5,664 nucleotides of DNA. Source: Bacteroidia bacterium (lineage in GTDB: Bacteria; Bacteroidota; Bacteroidia; NS11-12g; UBA9320). The notes below the pieces were generated by a model that was not told the origin of the DNA, did not search any database, and was given only the letters and a program-made list of their open reading frames with translations. Each line of letters opens with the position of its first letter. Position 1 is the first letter of the stretch. This document shows positions 1 to 5,664 of the stretch, one piece after another. The DNA lies in NCBI GenBank assembly GCA_013042025.1, contig JABDQY010000067.1, positions 1 through 5,664 of the forward strand, given 5' to 3'. The position numbers and the translations under genes are program-made.

Positions 1-1
1 G

Positions 2-70
2 TACAAAGCAACTGTTGATTTACACAAAGAAGTTTCTGTGCAAATTGATATTGATGTTATTCAAGAGTAA
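2..70 (+). CDS. rplI: Ribosomal protein L9, C-terminal end only (partial)
   Basis: Only the last 22 codons and the TAA stop are inside the window. The residues read YKATVDLHKEVSVQIDIDVIQE in part, and the LHKEV core followed by an alternating hydrophobic strand resembles the end of the C-terminal domain of bacterial ribosomal protein L9, where a 'V-L-H-x-E-V' motif precedes the last beta strand. L9 binds 23S rRNA in the large ribosomal subunit near the L1 stalk base. In many bacteria it closes an rpsF-rpsR-rplI operon, which would fit the strong terminator 20 bases downstream. The call rests on a short stretch recognised from memory, so another beta-rich protein end is possible. Confidence 0.7.
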   Translation, partial: YKATVDLHKEVSVQIDIDVIQE

Positions 71-90
71 TTTACTATAAAGTATTCTAG

Positions 91-122
91 AATCTCGGCT
101 CGAAAGAGTCGAGATTTTTTTT
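91..122 (+). terminator. Intrinsic terminator after the rplI fragment
   Basis: An 11-bp stem (91-101 with 106-116, one G-T wobble) closes on a GAAA tetraloop and runs into eight T residues (115-122). This is a textbook Rho-independent terminator for the plus-strand gene ending at 70. On the minus strand the same hairpin lies just past the permease stop codon but is followed by CTAGAATAC, not a T run, so it is at best a weak terminator in that direction. Confidence 0.9.
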
Positions 123-132
123 GCCCATTTTT

Positions 133-1362
133 TTATTCGTGACGAAGTGCTTCAATCGGGTTTATTCGAGATGCTTTGAATGCCGGCCAAAATCCGGCTC
201 CTAATCCAACTGCTGTACAAACTACTACTGCCAGCAACATCCAATCCCAAGGAACAATAAAGCTTCCTCCTATATAGTTGGAAGTAATGTTTCCTATCAC
301 CAAACCTAAAACAACTCCTCCCAAACCACCTATCTGACAAATGGTTATAGCTTCTATAATAAACTGACTCAAAACAGTTGTGCTTTTAGCACCTATTGCT
401 TTTCGTGTCCCAATTTCTTTGGTACGCTCAGTTACTGAAACCAGCATAATATTCATTAAAGCAATTGCAGCACCCATTAATGTTATTGCAGCAATAAATA
501 TTGCACCCAATAGAATAATGTTCAGGTTTTCCATGAGCGATTGAGAAATACTGTCCGACTTTATTATTTGAAAGTTGGATTCGTCCTTAATCTTTTGACG
601 GCGTACTTGCCGAAATAGGTTTTCTGAATATCCAGCAACCGCATCCAATTCAGTTATTTCATCAACGGAAACTCCAAGGTTATAACTTATGTTATCTCTA
701 GGAAATTTAGCTCGTGCAAGAGTAACTGGCATCATAATTATACGATCTCCACCAAAATCAAATGCTCCGCCCTTTCCAGCAAAAAGCCCTACTACCCTTA
801 GCTTCACCCCTCCTATACGAATATGCTTATTAATACAATTACTCGAACCAAACAAGGTGGTTTTTATCTCTTGACCAATAACGGTTACCGCCACATTACG
901 CTCCACATCTGTTGCCGTAATATTTCTACCTTCGGCTAACTCGTAACCTGCAACTTCCATATACCCCTCGTCTCCACCAATAATATTTGAATTTGGATTG
1001 GTTTTCTCTGATTGATACTTTGCAATTGCGTTCCAACTGTTGTTGGAATTAACCGAAACTACTGCATCGTATATGAATCGATCCTTGAATTCTTGAGCTT
1101 GTTTGAAGGTTATGTTCTCGTACGAAACACGTTTGCTATCCCTATTCAGATTAAAACCAGAAGACCTATTCTGAATATTAAACGAATTGGCCCCCATAAA
1201 GCTAAAATTTTTAACCAAGCTACTTTCTACACCATCAATTGCTGTAAGTATGCCAACCAATGCCATTATACCAACAGAAATAATAAGACAGGTAATAACT
1301 GTTCGAGTGAGATTACCTCGAATTGAATTCAAGGCTATTTTTATATTTTGGTAAAGGGTCAA
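133..1362 (-). CDS. MacB/FtsX-family ABC transporter permease
   Basis: This is a 409-residue inner-membrane protein of the MacB/FtsX permease type, without a fused ATPase domain. Visible order: a short cytoplasmic N-terminus with a RTVITCLIISVGIMALVGI membrane helix (about 21-41); a large MacB-like periplasmic domain (about 45-275); then three helices (about 283-309, 330-358, 371-395). Between helices 2 and 3 is the cytoplasmic ERTKEIGTRKAIGAK stretch that in this family contacts the ATPase. The end, ASRINPIEALRHE, is typical of the family. The start is TTG (1360-1362): an in-frame TGA lies only four codons upstream and no ATG, GTG or other TTG falls in between, while the next internal Met (residue 33) is inside the first helix. 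MacB-type permeases usually act as mechanotransmission components working with a LolD/MacB-like ATPase and often an efflux adaptor. None is encoded beside it, so the substrate (lipoprotein, peptide or drug) cannot be told. It is convergent with rplI and divergent from the next gene. Confidence 0.9.
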   Translation of the reverse strand: MTLYQNIKIALNSIRGNLTRTVITCLIISVGIMALVGILTAIDGVESSLVKNFSFMGANSFNIQNRSSGFNLNRDSKRVSYENITFKQAQEFKDRFIYDAVVSVNSNNSWNAIAKYQSEKTNPNSNIIGGDEGYMEVAGYELAEGRNITATDVERNVAVTVIGQEIKTTLFGSSNCINKHIRIGGVKLRVVGLFAGKGGAFDFGGDRIIMMPVTLARAKFPRDNISYNLGVSVDEITELDAVAGYSENLFRQVRRQKIKDESNFQIIKSDSISQSLMENLNIILLGAIFIAAITLMGAAIALMNIMLVSVTERTKEIGTRKAIGAKSTTVLSQFIIEAITICQIGGLGGVVLGLVIGNITSNYIGGSFIVPWDWMLLAVVVCTAVGLGAGFWPAFKASRINPIEALRHE

Positions 1363-1394
1363 AACGCTACTTCAAAGTAAGTTGATTTAAACTT

Positions 1395-1423
1395 CAAACT
1401 AGTGGTGTTCTATCAACCTTCAA
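1395..1423 (-). promoter_or_regulatory. Possible Bacteroidota promoter for the permease gene
   Basis: On the minus strand a TTG (1421-1423) is followed after 19 bases by TAGTTTG (1395-1401). This resembles the Bacteroidota -33 TTG and -7 TAnnTTTG elements at the usual spacing, but the -7 copy is one base short. The predicted transcript would start about 25 to 30 bases before the TTG start codon. Weak by sequence alone. Confidence 0.3.
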
Positions 1424-1490
1424 TTATTTTCGATTTTTAATAAAATATTAACCAATAAAATAACAGAACTCTTAAATTCGTTTGCTCAAT

Positions 1491-2036
1491 ATGATTCTAA
1501 CTGAAATAAATGCTTTAGAGGTAATTGTTGATTTTTTCAAATTCATAATTCCTGCAGCTATTGTTTTTGGGGTAACTTATTTTTTAATTACAAAGTTCTA
1601 CGAAGATCAACGCAGAACTCGATTATTGGATTTAAAAAAAGAACACAGCAAAACCATTACACCGATGAAGCTTCAGGCATACGAAAGACTTACATTGTTT
1701 TTAGATCGCATTAGTCCGGATAATCTTGTACTGCGGTTATCAAAGTCGGGACAAACAGCATCACAATTGCGAGTTGCTTTAATTCAAACTATTTCAGATG
1801 AATACAATCATAATATCTCACAGCAGATCTATATATCAGATCAATCATGGCAATTAATTAAAGCCGTAAAAGAACAGATTATTGGAATCGTGGAGATTTG
1901 CTATAAAGAATGTGATGAAAATGAAACAGGACCAGGACTTGGAAAAAAAATATTGACTCGTCTAATGGCTGAGAGAGACATACCAACGCAAAAAGCCATA
2001 CAATTGCTTAAGAAAGAAATTGAAATCGTTTTTTAA
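1491..2036 (+). CDS. Conserved Bacteroidota single-pass membrane protein of unknown function
   Basis: This protein has 181 residues from the ATG at 1491. A TTG nine bases upstream (1482) is in frame and would add three residues, but ATG is preferred. After about 16 residues comes one hydrophobic helix (about 17-35, FKFIIPAAIVFGVTYFLIT). It is followed by a charged stretch (YEDQRRTRLLDLKKEH), suggesting a cytoplasmic helical domain of about 140 residues. No catalytic motif is visible. The pattern (an N-terminal anchor, then a 'K-x-Q-A-Y-E-R-L' helix, a 'DEYNHNISQQIYIS' segment and a C-terminal amphipathic helix) looks like a small uncharacterised family I associate with Bacteroidota, possibly the one named DUF7935; that name is from memory and unchecked. 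It shares 17 bases with the next gene, so it is probably the first gene of a three-gene operon with the split 5'-nucleotidase. I do not assign a function. Confidence 0.85.
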   Translation: MILTEINALEVIVDFFKFIIPAAIVFGVTYFLITKFYEDQRRTRLLDLKKEHSKTITPMKLQAYERLTLFLDRISPDNLVLRLSKSGQTASQLRVALIQTISDEYNHNISQQIYISDQSWQLIKAVKEQIIGIVEICYKECDENETGPGLGKKILTRLMAERDIPTQKAIQLLKKEIEIVF

Positions 2037-2709
2037 CATAGTATTAATCCTTATACTCTTAGGTAGTTGTAAACCACATCAATCGGTTTACACCAATCCG
2101 ATTCCTAACATTAAGATAGACTCTACGTTATCATCAAATAGAAGAATTAAAAAACTAATCGCACCATTCAAAAATGTTTTACAAGACAAAATGGATGTGG
2201 TAATAGGATATTCACCAGCGTTTCTTGAAAAGAAAAGACCTAGCAGTGCTTTGGGTAACTTTATGGCAGATGCTATTTATAATGTAGCACTCAATACTGG
2301 AAACAAAGTAGATTTTTGCTTTCTAAACTACGGCGGAATACGAGGCACTATAGATTCTGGAGATATTACTGTAGGTGATATCTTTCGTCTAATGCCATTT
2401 GAAAACGAAATTACTATCGTTAAAATATCAAAGCGGCAGTTCTATCAAATACTACAACAGGCATCAAAAAAAGGTGGTGAGCCTTTTTCTTACGAGCTAA
2501 TTGAAATAAAGAATTCTGTACAACTTATCAATCGCGACTTCTTTTATGTTGCTACAAATGACTATTTGGCTAATGGAGGAGATAACTACAGTATGTTTAC
2601 AGAAACCACAGAGCGAATTGATACAGGAATTAAAATACGAGATGGTTTAATTACCTATGTAAAAAACTTCAATCCACTTCCTTTAGATTTTAACCAACGT
2701 ACATTTTGA
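2020..2709 (+). CDS. 5'-nucleotidase C-terminal domain lipoprotein (binding half of a split enzyme)
   Basis: This 229-residue protein corresponds to the C-terminal substrate-binding domain of the UshA/5'-nucleotidase family. It has a lipoprotein signal: MK, a hydrophobic run, then LLGSC with the lipidated Cys at residue 17, so it should be anchored to a membrane outside the cytoplasm. The motifs are SALGNFMADA (76-85), NYGGIR (103-108), LMPFEN (124-129) and NDYLANGGDNY (180-190). By spacing, R108, F127, N129, Y182 and D188 match the UshA residues I recall as contacting the nucleotide (R410, F429, N431, F498, D504). The catalytic metallophosphatase domain is absent and lies in the next gene. 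The stretch between about 150 and 175 is shorter than in typical full domains. The start is TTG (2020), inside the end of the previous gene; it is the only start that gives the complete signal peptide, and no in-frame ATG is nearby. The stop overlaps the next start, implying coupled translation. Confidence 0.9.
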   Translation: MKSFFNIVLILILLGSCKPHQSVYTNPIPNIKIDSTLSSNRRIKKLIAPFKNVLQDKMDVVIGYSPAFLEKKRPSSALGNFMADAIYNVALNTGNKVDFCFLNYGGIRGTIDSGDITVGDIFRLMPFENEITIVKISKRQFYQILQQASKKGGEPFSYELIEIKNSVQLINRDFFYVATNDYLANGGDNYSMFTETTERIDTGIKIRDGLITYVKNFNPLPLDFNQRTF

Positions 2710-3608
2710 ATCGAAAAGAGTTTATATATAAAGCAGGAATATTAGCAGCAGGTGCATCCTTAGCTCCATTAGATCTTTTTGGAAAGGACAAAGAACGTCT
2801 TGTTATTTTGCATACAAACGATTGGCATAGTCATATTGAACCATTTGCGAAAGACCATCGCAAATATCCCGGACTTGGAGGTGCCGCTAAAAGGGCTGCT
2901 TTAATTAAAGATATCAGAAAGCAGTATAAAAACGTCCTCTTATTGGATAGCGGAGATATTTTCCAAGGAACACCATATTTTAATTACTTTGGTGGAGAGT
3001 TGGAATTTAAGCTAATGAGTAAAATGGGATATGATTTTGCTACACTTGGAAATCATGATTTTGATGCGGGTATAGATGGGTTGGTAAAACAACTACCTCA
3101 TGCAAGTTTTAAATTTGTAAACGCCAACTACGATTTTGCAAATACTGAGCTTGAAGGAAAGATTTCTCCTTATGAAATAATTCGAAAAGGGAAGTATAAA
3201 ATTGGTGTATTTGGAATCGGAATTGAACTTGAAGGAATTGTTCCAAAAAAACTTTTTGGAGATATTAAGTATCAAGATCCTATTGTAAAAGCAAATGAAA
3301 CTGCAAAGATTTTAAAAAATGAAGGATGTAACTTGATAATTTGTTTATCACATCTTGGATTTGAATATCAATCTAACAAAGTGAGTGATAAAGTTTTAGC
3401 TAGTAAAAGTGAAAACATAGATTTAATACTCGGTGGTCATACACATACATTTTTAAGTTCTCCACATAAAATTTTGAACCAAAATGGGAAAGAAATTTTT
3501 ATTAATCAAACTGGTTGGGCAGGTATAAACTTGGGACGTATTGATTATGAGGCTAGTAGCCCGAATACCGCATCAATAAAGGGCTATACCTACACAAAAA
3601 TTCTATAA
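2706..3608 (+). CDS. Secreted metallophosphatase, catalytic half of a split 5'-nucleotidase
   Basis: This 300-residue protein is the N-terminal catalytic domain of the 5'-nucleotidase/UshA family, which hydrolyses nucleotides and related phosphoesters to nucleosides and phosphate outside the cytoplasm. The calcineurin-like dimetal site is complete: D39 and H41 in HTNDWH, D84 in GDIFQG, N116 in GNHDFD, H216 in LSHLG, and H245 and H247 in GGHTH. H117 and D120 form the family's catalytic dyad. The protein ends soon after this domain and has no C-terminal binding domain; the preceding gene supplies that. The leader NRKEFIYKAG plus an Ala-rich segment (to about residue 26) looks like a Tat signal but has RK where RR is standard. 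The start is TTG (2706-2708), overlapping the TGA of the previous gene as TTGA, an analogue of the usual ATGA coupling. The catalytic fold is certain; the exact substrate (AMP, UDP-sugar, cyclic nucleotide) is not. Confidence 0.92.
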   Translation: MNRKEFIYKAGILAAGASLAPLDLFGKDKERLVILHTNDWHSHIEPFAKDHRKYPGLGGAAKRAALIKDIRKQYKNVLLLDSGDIFQGTPYFNYFGGELEFKLMSKMGYDFATLGNHDFDAGIDGLVKQLPHASFKFVNANYDFANTELEGKISPYEIIRKGKYKIGVFGIGIELEGIVPKKLFGDIKYQDPIVKANETAKILKNEGCNLIICLSHLGFEYQSNKVSDKVLASKSENIDLILGGHTHTFLSSPHKILNQNGKEIFINQTGWAGINLGRIDYEASSPNTASIKGYTYTKIL

Positions 3609-3648
3609 AATCAAGGGTAATTTTATTTTTTTAAGAACTTTTTTTACC

Positions 3649-3660
3649 TCAACTTGCACC
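3649..3660 (+). promoter_or_regulatory. Possible -7 promoter element for dnaA
   Basis: TCAACTTGCACC lies 67 bases before the dnaA ATG. Its TTGCACC end is identical to that of the much clearer typA promoter (5270-5276), and TTGC is common at Bacteroidota -7 elements. The first half departs from TAnnTTTG and no TTG is found about 19 bases upstream, so this is only a candidate. The whole 119-base gap (3609-3727) is very AT-rich; I see no convincing terminator for the preceding operon and no DnaA-box cluster in it. Confidence 0.3.
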
Positions 3661-3727
3661 ACGTTATAAAGGAGTAACTAACCTAGTAACATTTATACTT
3701 ATTAACTTAATAAAACCAAAAACTTAT

Positions 3728-5164
3728 ATGAGCGAACAACATGAAACTGTGTGGAAAAAGTGTCTTCAGACTATAAAAGACAATGTAAATCCACAAAGTT
3801 TTAAAACATGGTTTACTCCAATCAAACCATTAAAATTAGAAGAAAAAGTATTGACAATTCAAGTGCCCAGTCAGTTTTTTTATGAATGGCTTGAAGAACA
3901 TTACGTTGGACTTCTTAAAAAAACATTGGAAAAGGAACTCGGGGCTGGTTCAAAATTAGAGTATAATGTTATTGTTGAAAATAGCGGTGGAACAAGTTCT
4001 AGACCATACACAGTTAGTATGCCAACTAGAAATGTGACACACAACAACAAAAATGAGATGGGCATGCCCATCAATTTGTCGAATAACATTCACAATCCAT
4101 TTATTATACCTGGACTAAAAAAGCTTAACGTAGATTCACAATTAAACGCTTCATATACTTTCGATAATTTTATTGAAGGTGAATGCAATCGTCTTGCTCG
4201 CTCAGCAGGATATGCAGTAGCAAACAAACCAGGAGGAACCGCTTTCAACCCATTAATGATTTTTGGAGGTGTTGGACTTGGTAAAACACATTTGGTACAC
4301 GCTATTGGTAATCGTATCAAAGAAATTTCAAGTAATAAATCAGTACTTTATGTTTCTTCAGAAAGATTCATAAACCAATATGTTGATAGTGCTAAGAATG
4401 GTAATTACAATGACTTCTTACATTTCTATCAAATGATAGACGTTCTCATTGTAGATGACGTTCAGTTCTTTGCTAAAAAGGAAAAGACACAGGAAATATT
4501 TTTCCAAATCTTTAACTACTTGCACCAAAACCAAAAACAACTGATTCTAACGAGCGATAGAGCTCCAAAGGATTTGAAAGACGTTGACGAACGATTATTA
4601 TCTCGTTTTAAATGGGGACTTTCTGCAGATTTACAGAACCCAGACTTCGATACTAGAGTTTCTATCTTAGAACAAAAAATGTATCAAGATGGAATCAAAT
4701 TCGCACCTGAAGTTATAGAATATGTTGCGAATAAAGTTGATTCAAATATTAGAGAATTAGAAGGAGCATTAATATCATTAATTGCACAAGCTTCTCTAAA
4801 TAGAAAAGAAATCGACTTGGATATGACCAAGAAAATGATGAAGAACTTCGTTAAGAATTCTTCTCGAGAGATTTCAATTGAGTTTATTCAAAAATTGGTT
4901 TCTGATTACTTCGGAGTTAGTGTTGATTTAATGAAATCTAAAACACGTAAACGTGAAATTGTACAAGCAAGACAAATTTCAATGTTCTTTGCGAAGCAAC
5001 TTACTCAAGCATCTCTTAAAAACATAGGCATGTACTTTGGTGGAAGAGATCACTCTACAGTAATACATGCTTGTCAAACTGTTAACGATTTGATTGACAC
5101 AGACAAAAAGTTCAAATCAGACGTTGAAGAATTAACCAAACGAATTAAAATTAACACGTACTAA
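3728..5164 (+). CDS. dnaA: Chromosomal replication initiator protein DnaA
   Basis: This 478-residue protein starts replication by binding DnaA boxes at oriC and opening the duplex as an ATP-bound filament, and it usually also represses its own gene. All four domains are visible. Domain I (about 1-82, VWKKCLQTIKDNVNPQSFKTW) mediates self- and helicase-loader contacts. Domain II (about 84-138) is a Ser/Asn-rich linker of roughly 55 residues. Domain III is the AAA+ ATPase with Walker A GGVGLGKT (180-187), Walker B VLIVDD (239-244), sensor I near TSD (275-277), the arginine finger R293 in LLSRF, and sensor II R342 in NIRELEGAL. Domain IV (about 378-478) is the DNA-binding helix-turn-helix with the signature GGRDHSTVIHA (438-448). 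Length and motifs are normal, with no missing key residue. It starts at ATG without a clear ribosome binding site, as is usual in this phylum. dnaN does not follow; a terminator and typA do. Confidence 0.98.
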   Translation: MSEQHETVWKKCLQTIKDNVNPQSFKTWFTPIKPLKLEEKVLTIQVPSQFFYEWLEEHYVGLLKKTLEKELGAGSKLEYNVIVENSGGTSSRPYTVSMPTRNVTHNNKNEMGMPINLSNNIHNPFIIPGLKKLNVDSQLNASYTFDNFIEGECNRLARSAGYAVANKPGGTAFNPLMIFGGVGLGKTHLVHAIGNRIKEISSNKSVLYVSSERFINQYVDSAKNGNYNDFLHFYQMIDVLIVDDVQFFAKKEKTQEIFFQIFNYLHQNQKQLILTSDRAPKDLKDVDERLLSRFKWGLSADLQNPDFDTRVSILEQKMYQDGIKFAPEVIEYVANKVDSNIRELEGALISLIAQASLNRKEIDLDMTKKMMKNFVKNSSREISIEFIQKLVSDYFGVSVDLMKSKTRKREIVQARQISMFFAKQLTQASLKNIGMYFGGRDHSTVIHACQTVNDLIDTDKKFKSDVEELTKRIKINTY

Positions 5165-5183
5165 CTGTTCGTGAAAGAAATAG

Positions 5184-5215
5184 AAAGCCTCTCGATGTAT
5201 CGAGGGGCTTTTTTT
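5184..5215 (+). terminator. Intrinsic terminator after dnaA
   Basis: A 12- to 13-bp stem (5184-5196 with 5199-5211, one T-G pair), with a loop of TGTA when the last pair is left open, is followed by seven T residues (5209-5215). It sits 20 bases after the dnaA stop and should separate dnaA from typA transcription. The left arm begins with AAA, so an A run lies on the other strand too, but no minus-strand gene in the window would use it. Confidence 0.92.
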
Positions 5216-5245
5216 ATTCCTAGACCCGAGAAACATATGCTTAGT

Positions 5246-5272
5246 TTTGTCGGGTTTATTAACTTACCTTTG
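5246..5272 (+). promoter_or_regulatory. Bacteroidota-type promoter of typA
   Basis: TACCTTTG (5265-5272) matches the Bacteroidota -7 consensus TAnnTTTG at every fixed position and is followed by CACCC, as at many promoters of this phylum. TTTG at 5246-5249 could be the upstream element, but its 15-base spacing is shorter than the usual 19 or so. Transcription would start near 5276-5280, giving a leader of about 15 to 18 bases before the typA ATG. Confidence 0.7.
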
Positions 5273-5293
5273 CACCCATTTTAAATACGCATC

Positions 5294-5664
5294 ATGCAAG
5301 ACATTAGAAATGTTGCTATTATAGCACACGTTGACCACGGTAAAACCACACTAGTAGATAAAATTTTACTCGCTTGTCAGTTTTTCAAAGACCACGAGAC
5401 TCCAGGTGAATTGGTGATGGACAACAATGATCTTGAACGTGAAAGAGGAATTACCATTCTCTCTAAAAACGTTTCTGTTCAATACAAAGGAACTAAAATC
5501 AATATCATTGACACTCCAGGTCACAGTGACTTTGGTGGAGAAGTTGAACGTGTAATGAATATGGCCGATGGTGTTCTTCTTCTTGTAGATGCATTTGAAG
5601 GACCAATGCCACAAACGCGTTTCGTTTTACAAAAAGCACTAGAAGCTGGATTGAAACCAGTGGT
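5294..5664 (+). CDS. typA: Ribosome-associated GTPase TypA/BipA, N-terminal part (partial)
   Basis: The first 123 codons are present and the frame stays open to the window end; the full protein is usually about 600 residues. It is a translational GTPase related to EF-G and LepA that binds the ribosome and affects subunit assembly and growth under cold or stress. The GTPase motifs are G1 AHVDHGKTT (11-19), G2 with RGITI (51-55) and G3 DTPGH (73-77). The stretches NDLERERGITILSKN and DFGGEVERVMNMADGVLLLVDAFEGPMPQTRFVL follow known TypA sequences closely, which separates it from EF-G, LepA and EF-Tu. G4 (NKxD) lies just beyond the end. Its own promoter lies directly upstream, after the dnaA terminator, so it is transcribed independently of dnaA. 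Confidence 0.96.
   Translation, partial: MQDIRNVAIIAHVDHGKTTLVDKILLACQFFKDHETPGELVMDNNDLERERGITILSKNVSVQYKGTKINIIDTPGHSDFGGEVERVMNMADGVLLLVDAFEGPMPQTRFVLQKALEAGLKPV

Noticed and set aside
1012..1326. A 104-codon open frame on the plus strand inside the permease gene
   Set aside because: It is antisense to a well-supported coding sequence and shows no recognisable domain; it is a shadow frame.
1477..1484. TTCGTTTG as a -7 promoter element for the membrane-protein operon
   Set aside because: It has one mismatch to TAnnTTTG, no TTG at the proper distance upstream, and would force a leaderless transcript starting at about the ATG. Possible but not supportable.
3459..3467. A TCTCCACA sequence resembling a DnaA box inside the phosphatase gene
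   Set aside because: It is a single mismatched copy in coding sequence with no neighbours, expected by chance.
2020..3608. The split nucleotidase as a frameshifted or broken single gene
   Set aside because: The domains are in the opposite order to the fused enzyme and each has its own export signal, so this is not a simple frameshift of a standard gene.
3616..3648. GGTAA...TTACC inverted repeat after the phosphatase gene, as a terminator
   Set aside because: The stem is only 5 bp with a loop of 23 bases and low GC, so it is likely chance in AT-rich DNA.
4090..4320. Minus-strand open frame inside dnaA
   Set aside because: It lies opposite the conserved Walker A region, and its content is explained by the dnaA codons.
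5366..5614. Minus-strand 82-codon frame inside typA
   Set aside because: It is opposite highly conserved GTPase motifs and has no protein-like features of its own.

Overview
The window comes from a low-GC member of the Bacteroidota, most likely Flavobacteriia-like. The signs are AT-rich DNA, genes without clear Shine-Dalgarno sequences, a Bacteroidota-type -7 element (TACCTTTG followed by GCACC) in front of typA, and protein sequences that read like flavobacterial homologs. It looks like ordinary chromosomal DNA: I see no mobile element, CRISPR array, tRNA or rRNA, and no gap of more than 300 bases without a gene.

Layout: (1) the last 22 codons of what is probably ribosomal protein L9 (rplI), followed by a strong intrinsic terminator at 91-122. 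(2) On the minus strand, convergent with it, a MacB/FtsX-type ABC transporter permease (133-1362) with no ATPase gene beside it. (3) A short divergent promoter region (1363-1490). (4) A tightly packed plus-strand run of three genes: a conserved single-pass membrane protein (1491-2036), a lipoprotein that is only the C-terminal domain of a 5'-nucleotidase (2020-2709), and a secreted metallophosphatase that is only the N-terminal catalytic domain of a 5'-nucleotidase (2706-3608). Neighbouring genes overlap by 17 and 4 bases. (5) A 119-base gap, then dnaA (3728-5164), complete, with its own terminator at 5184-5215. (6) A clear promoter and the first 123 codons of typA/bipA, which runs off the end of the window.

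The most interesting feature is the 5'-nucleotidase. It is usually one two-domain protein, but here it is split into two translationally coupled genes in reversed order, with a lipid-anchor signal on the binding half and a Tat-like (RK, not RR) leader on the catalytic half. The catalytic half keeps the whole metal-site motif set, and the binding half keeps the main nucleotide-contacting motifs, so the pair probably forms one active enzyme outside the cytoplasm. Three successive reading frames (permease and both nucleotidase halves) appear to start at TTG. Nothing here amounts to a clearly new biological system; the split nucleotidase with its coupled membrane protein is the best lead.
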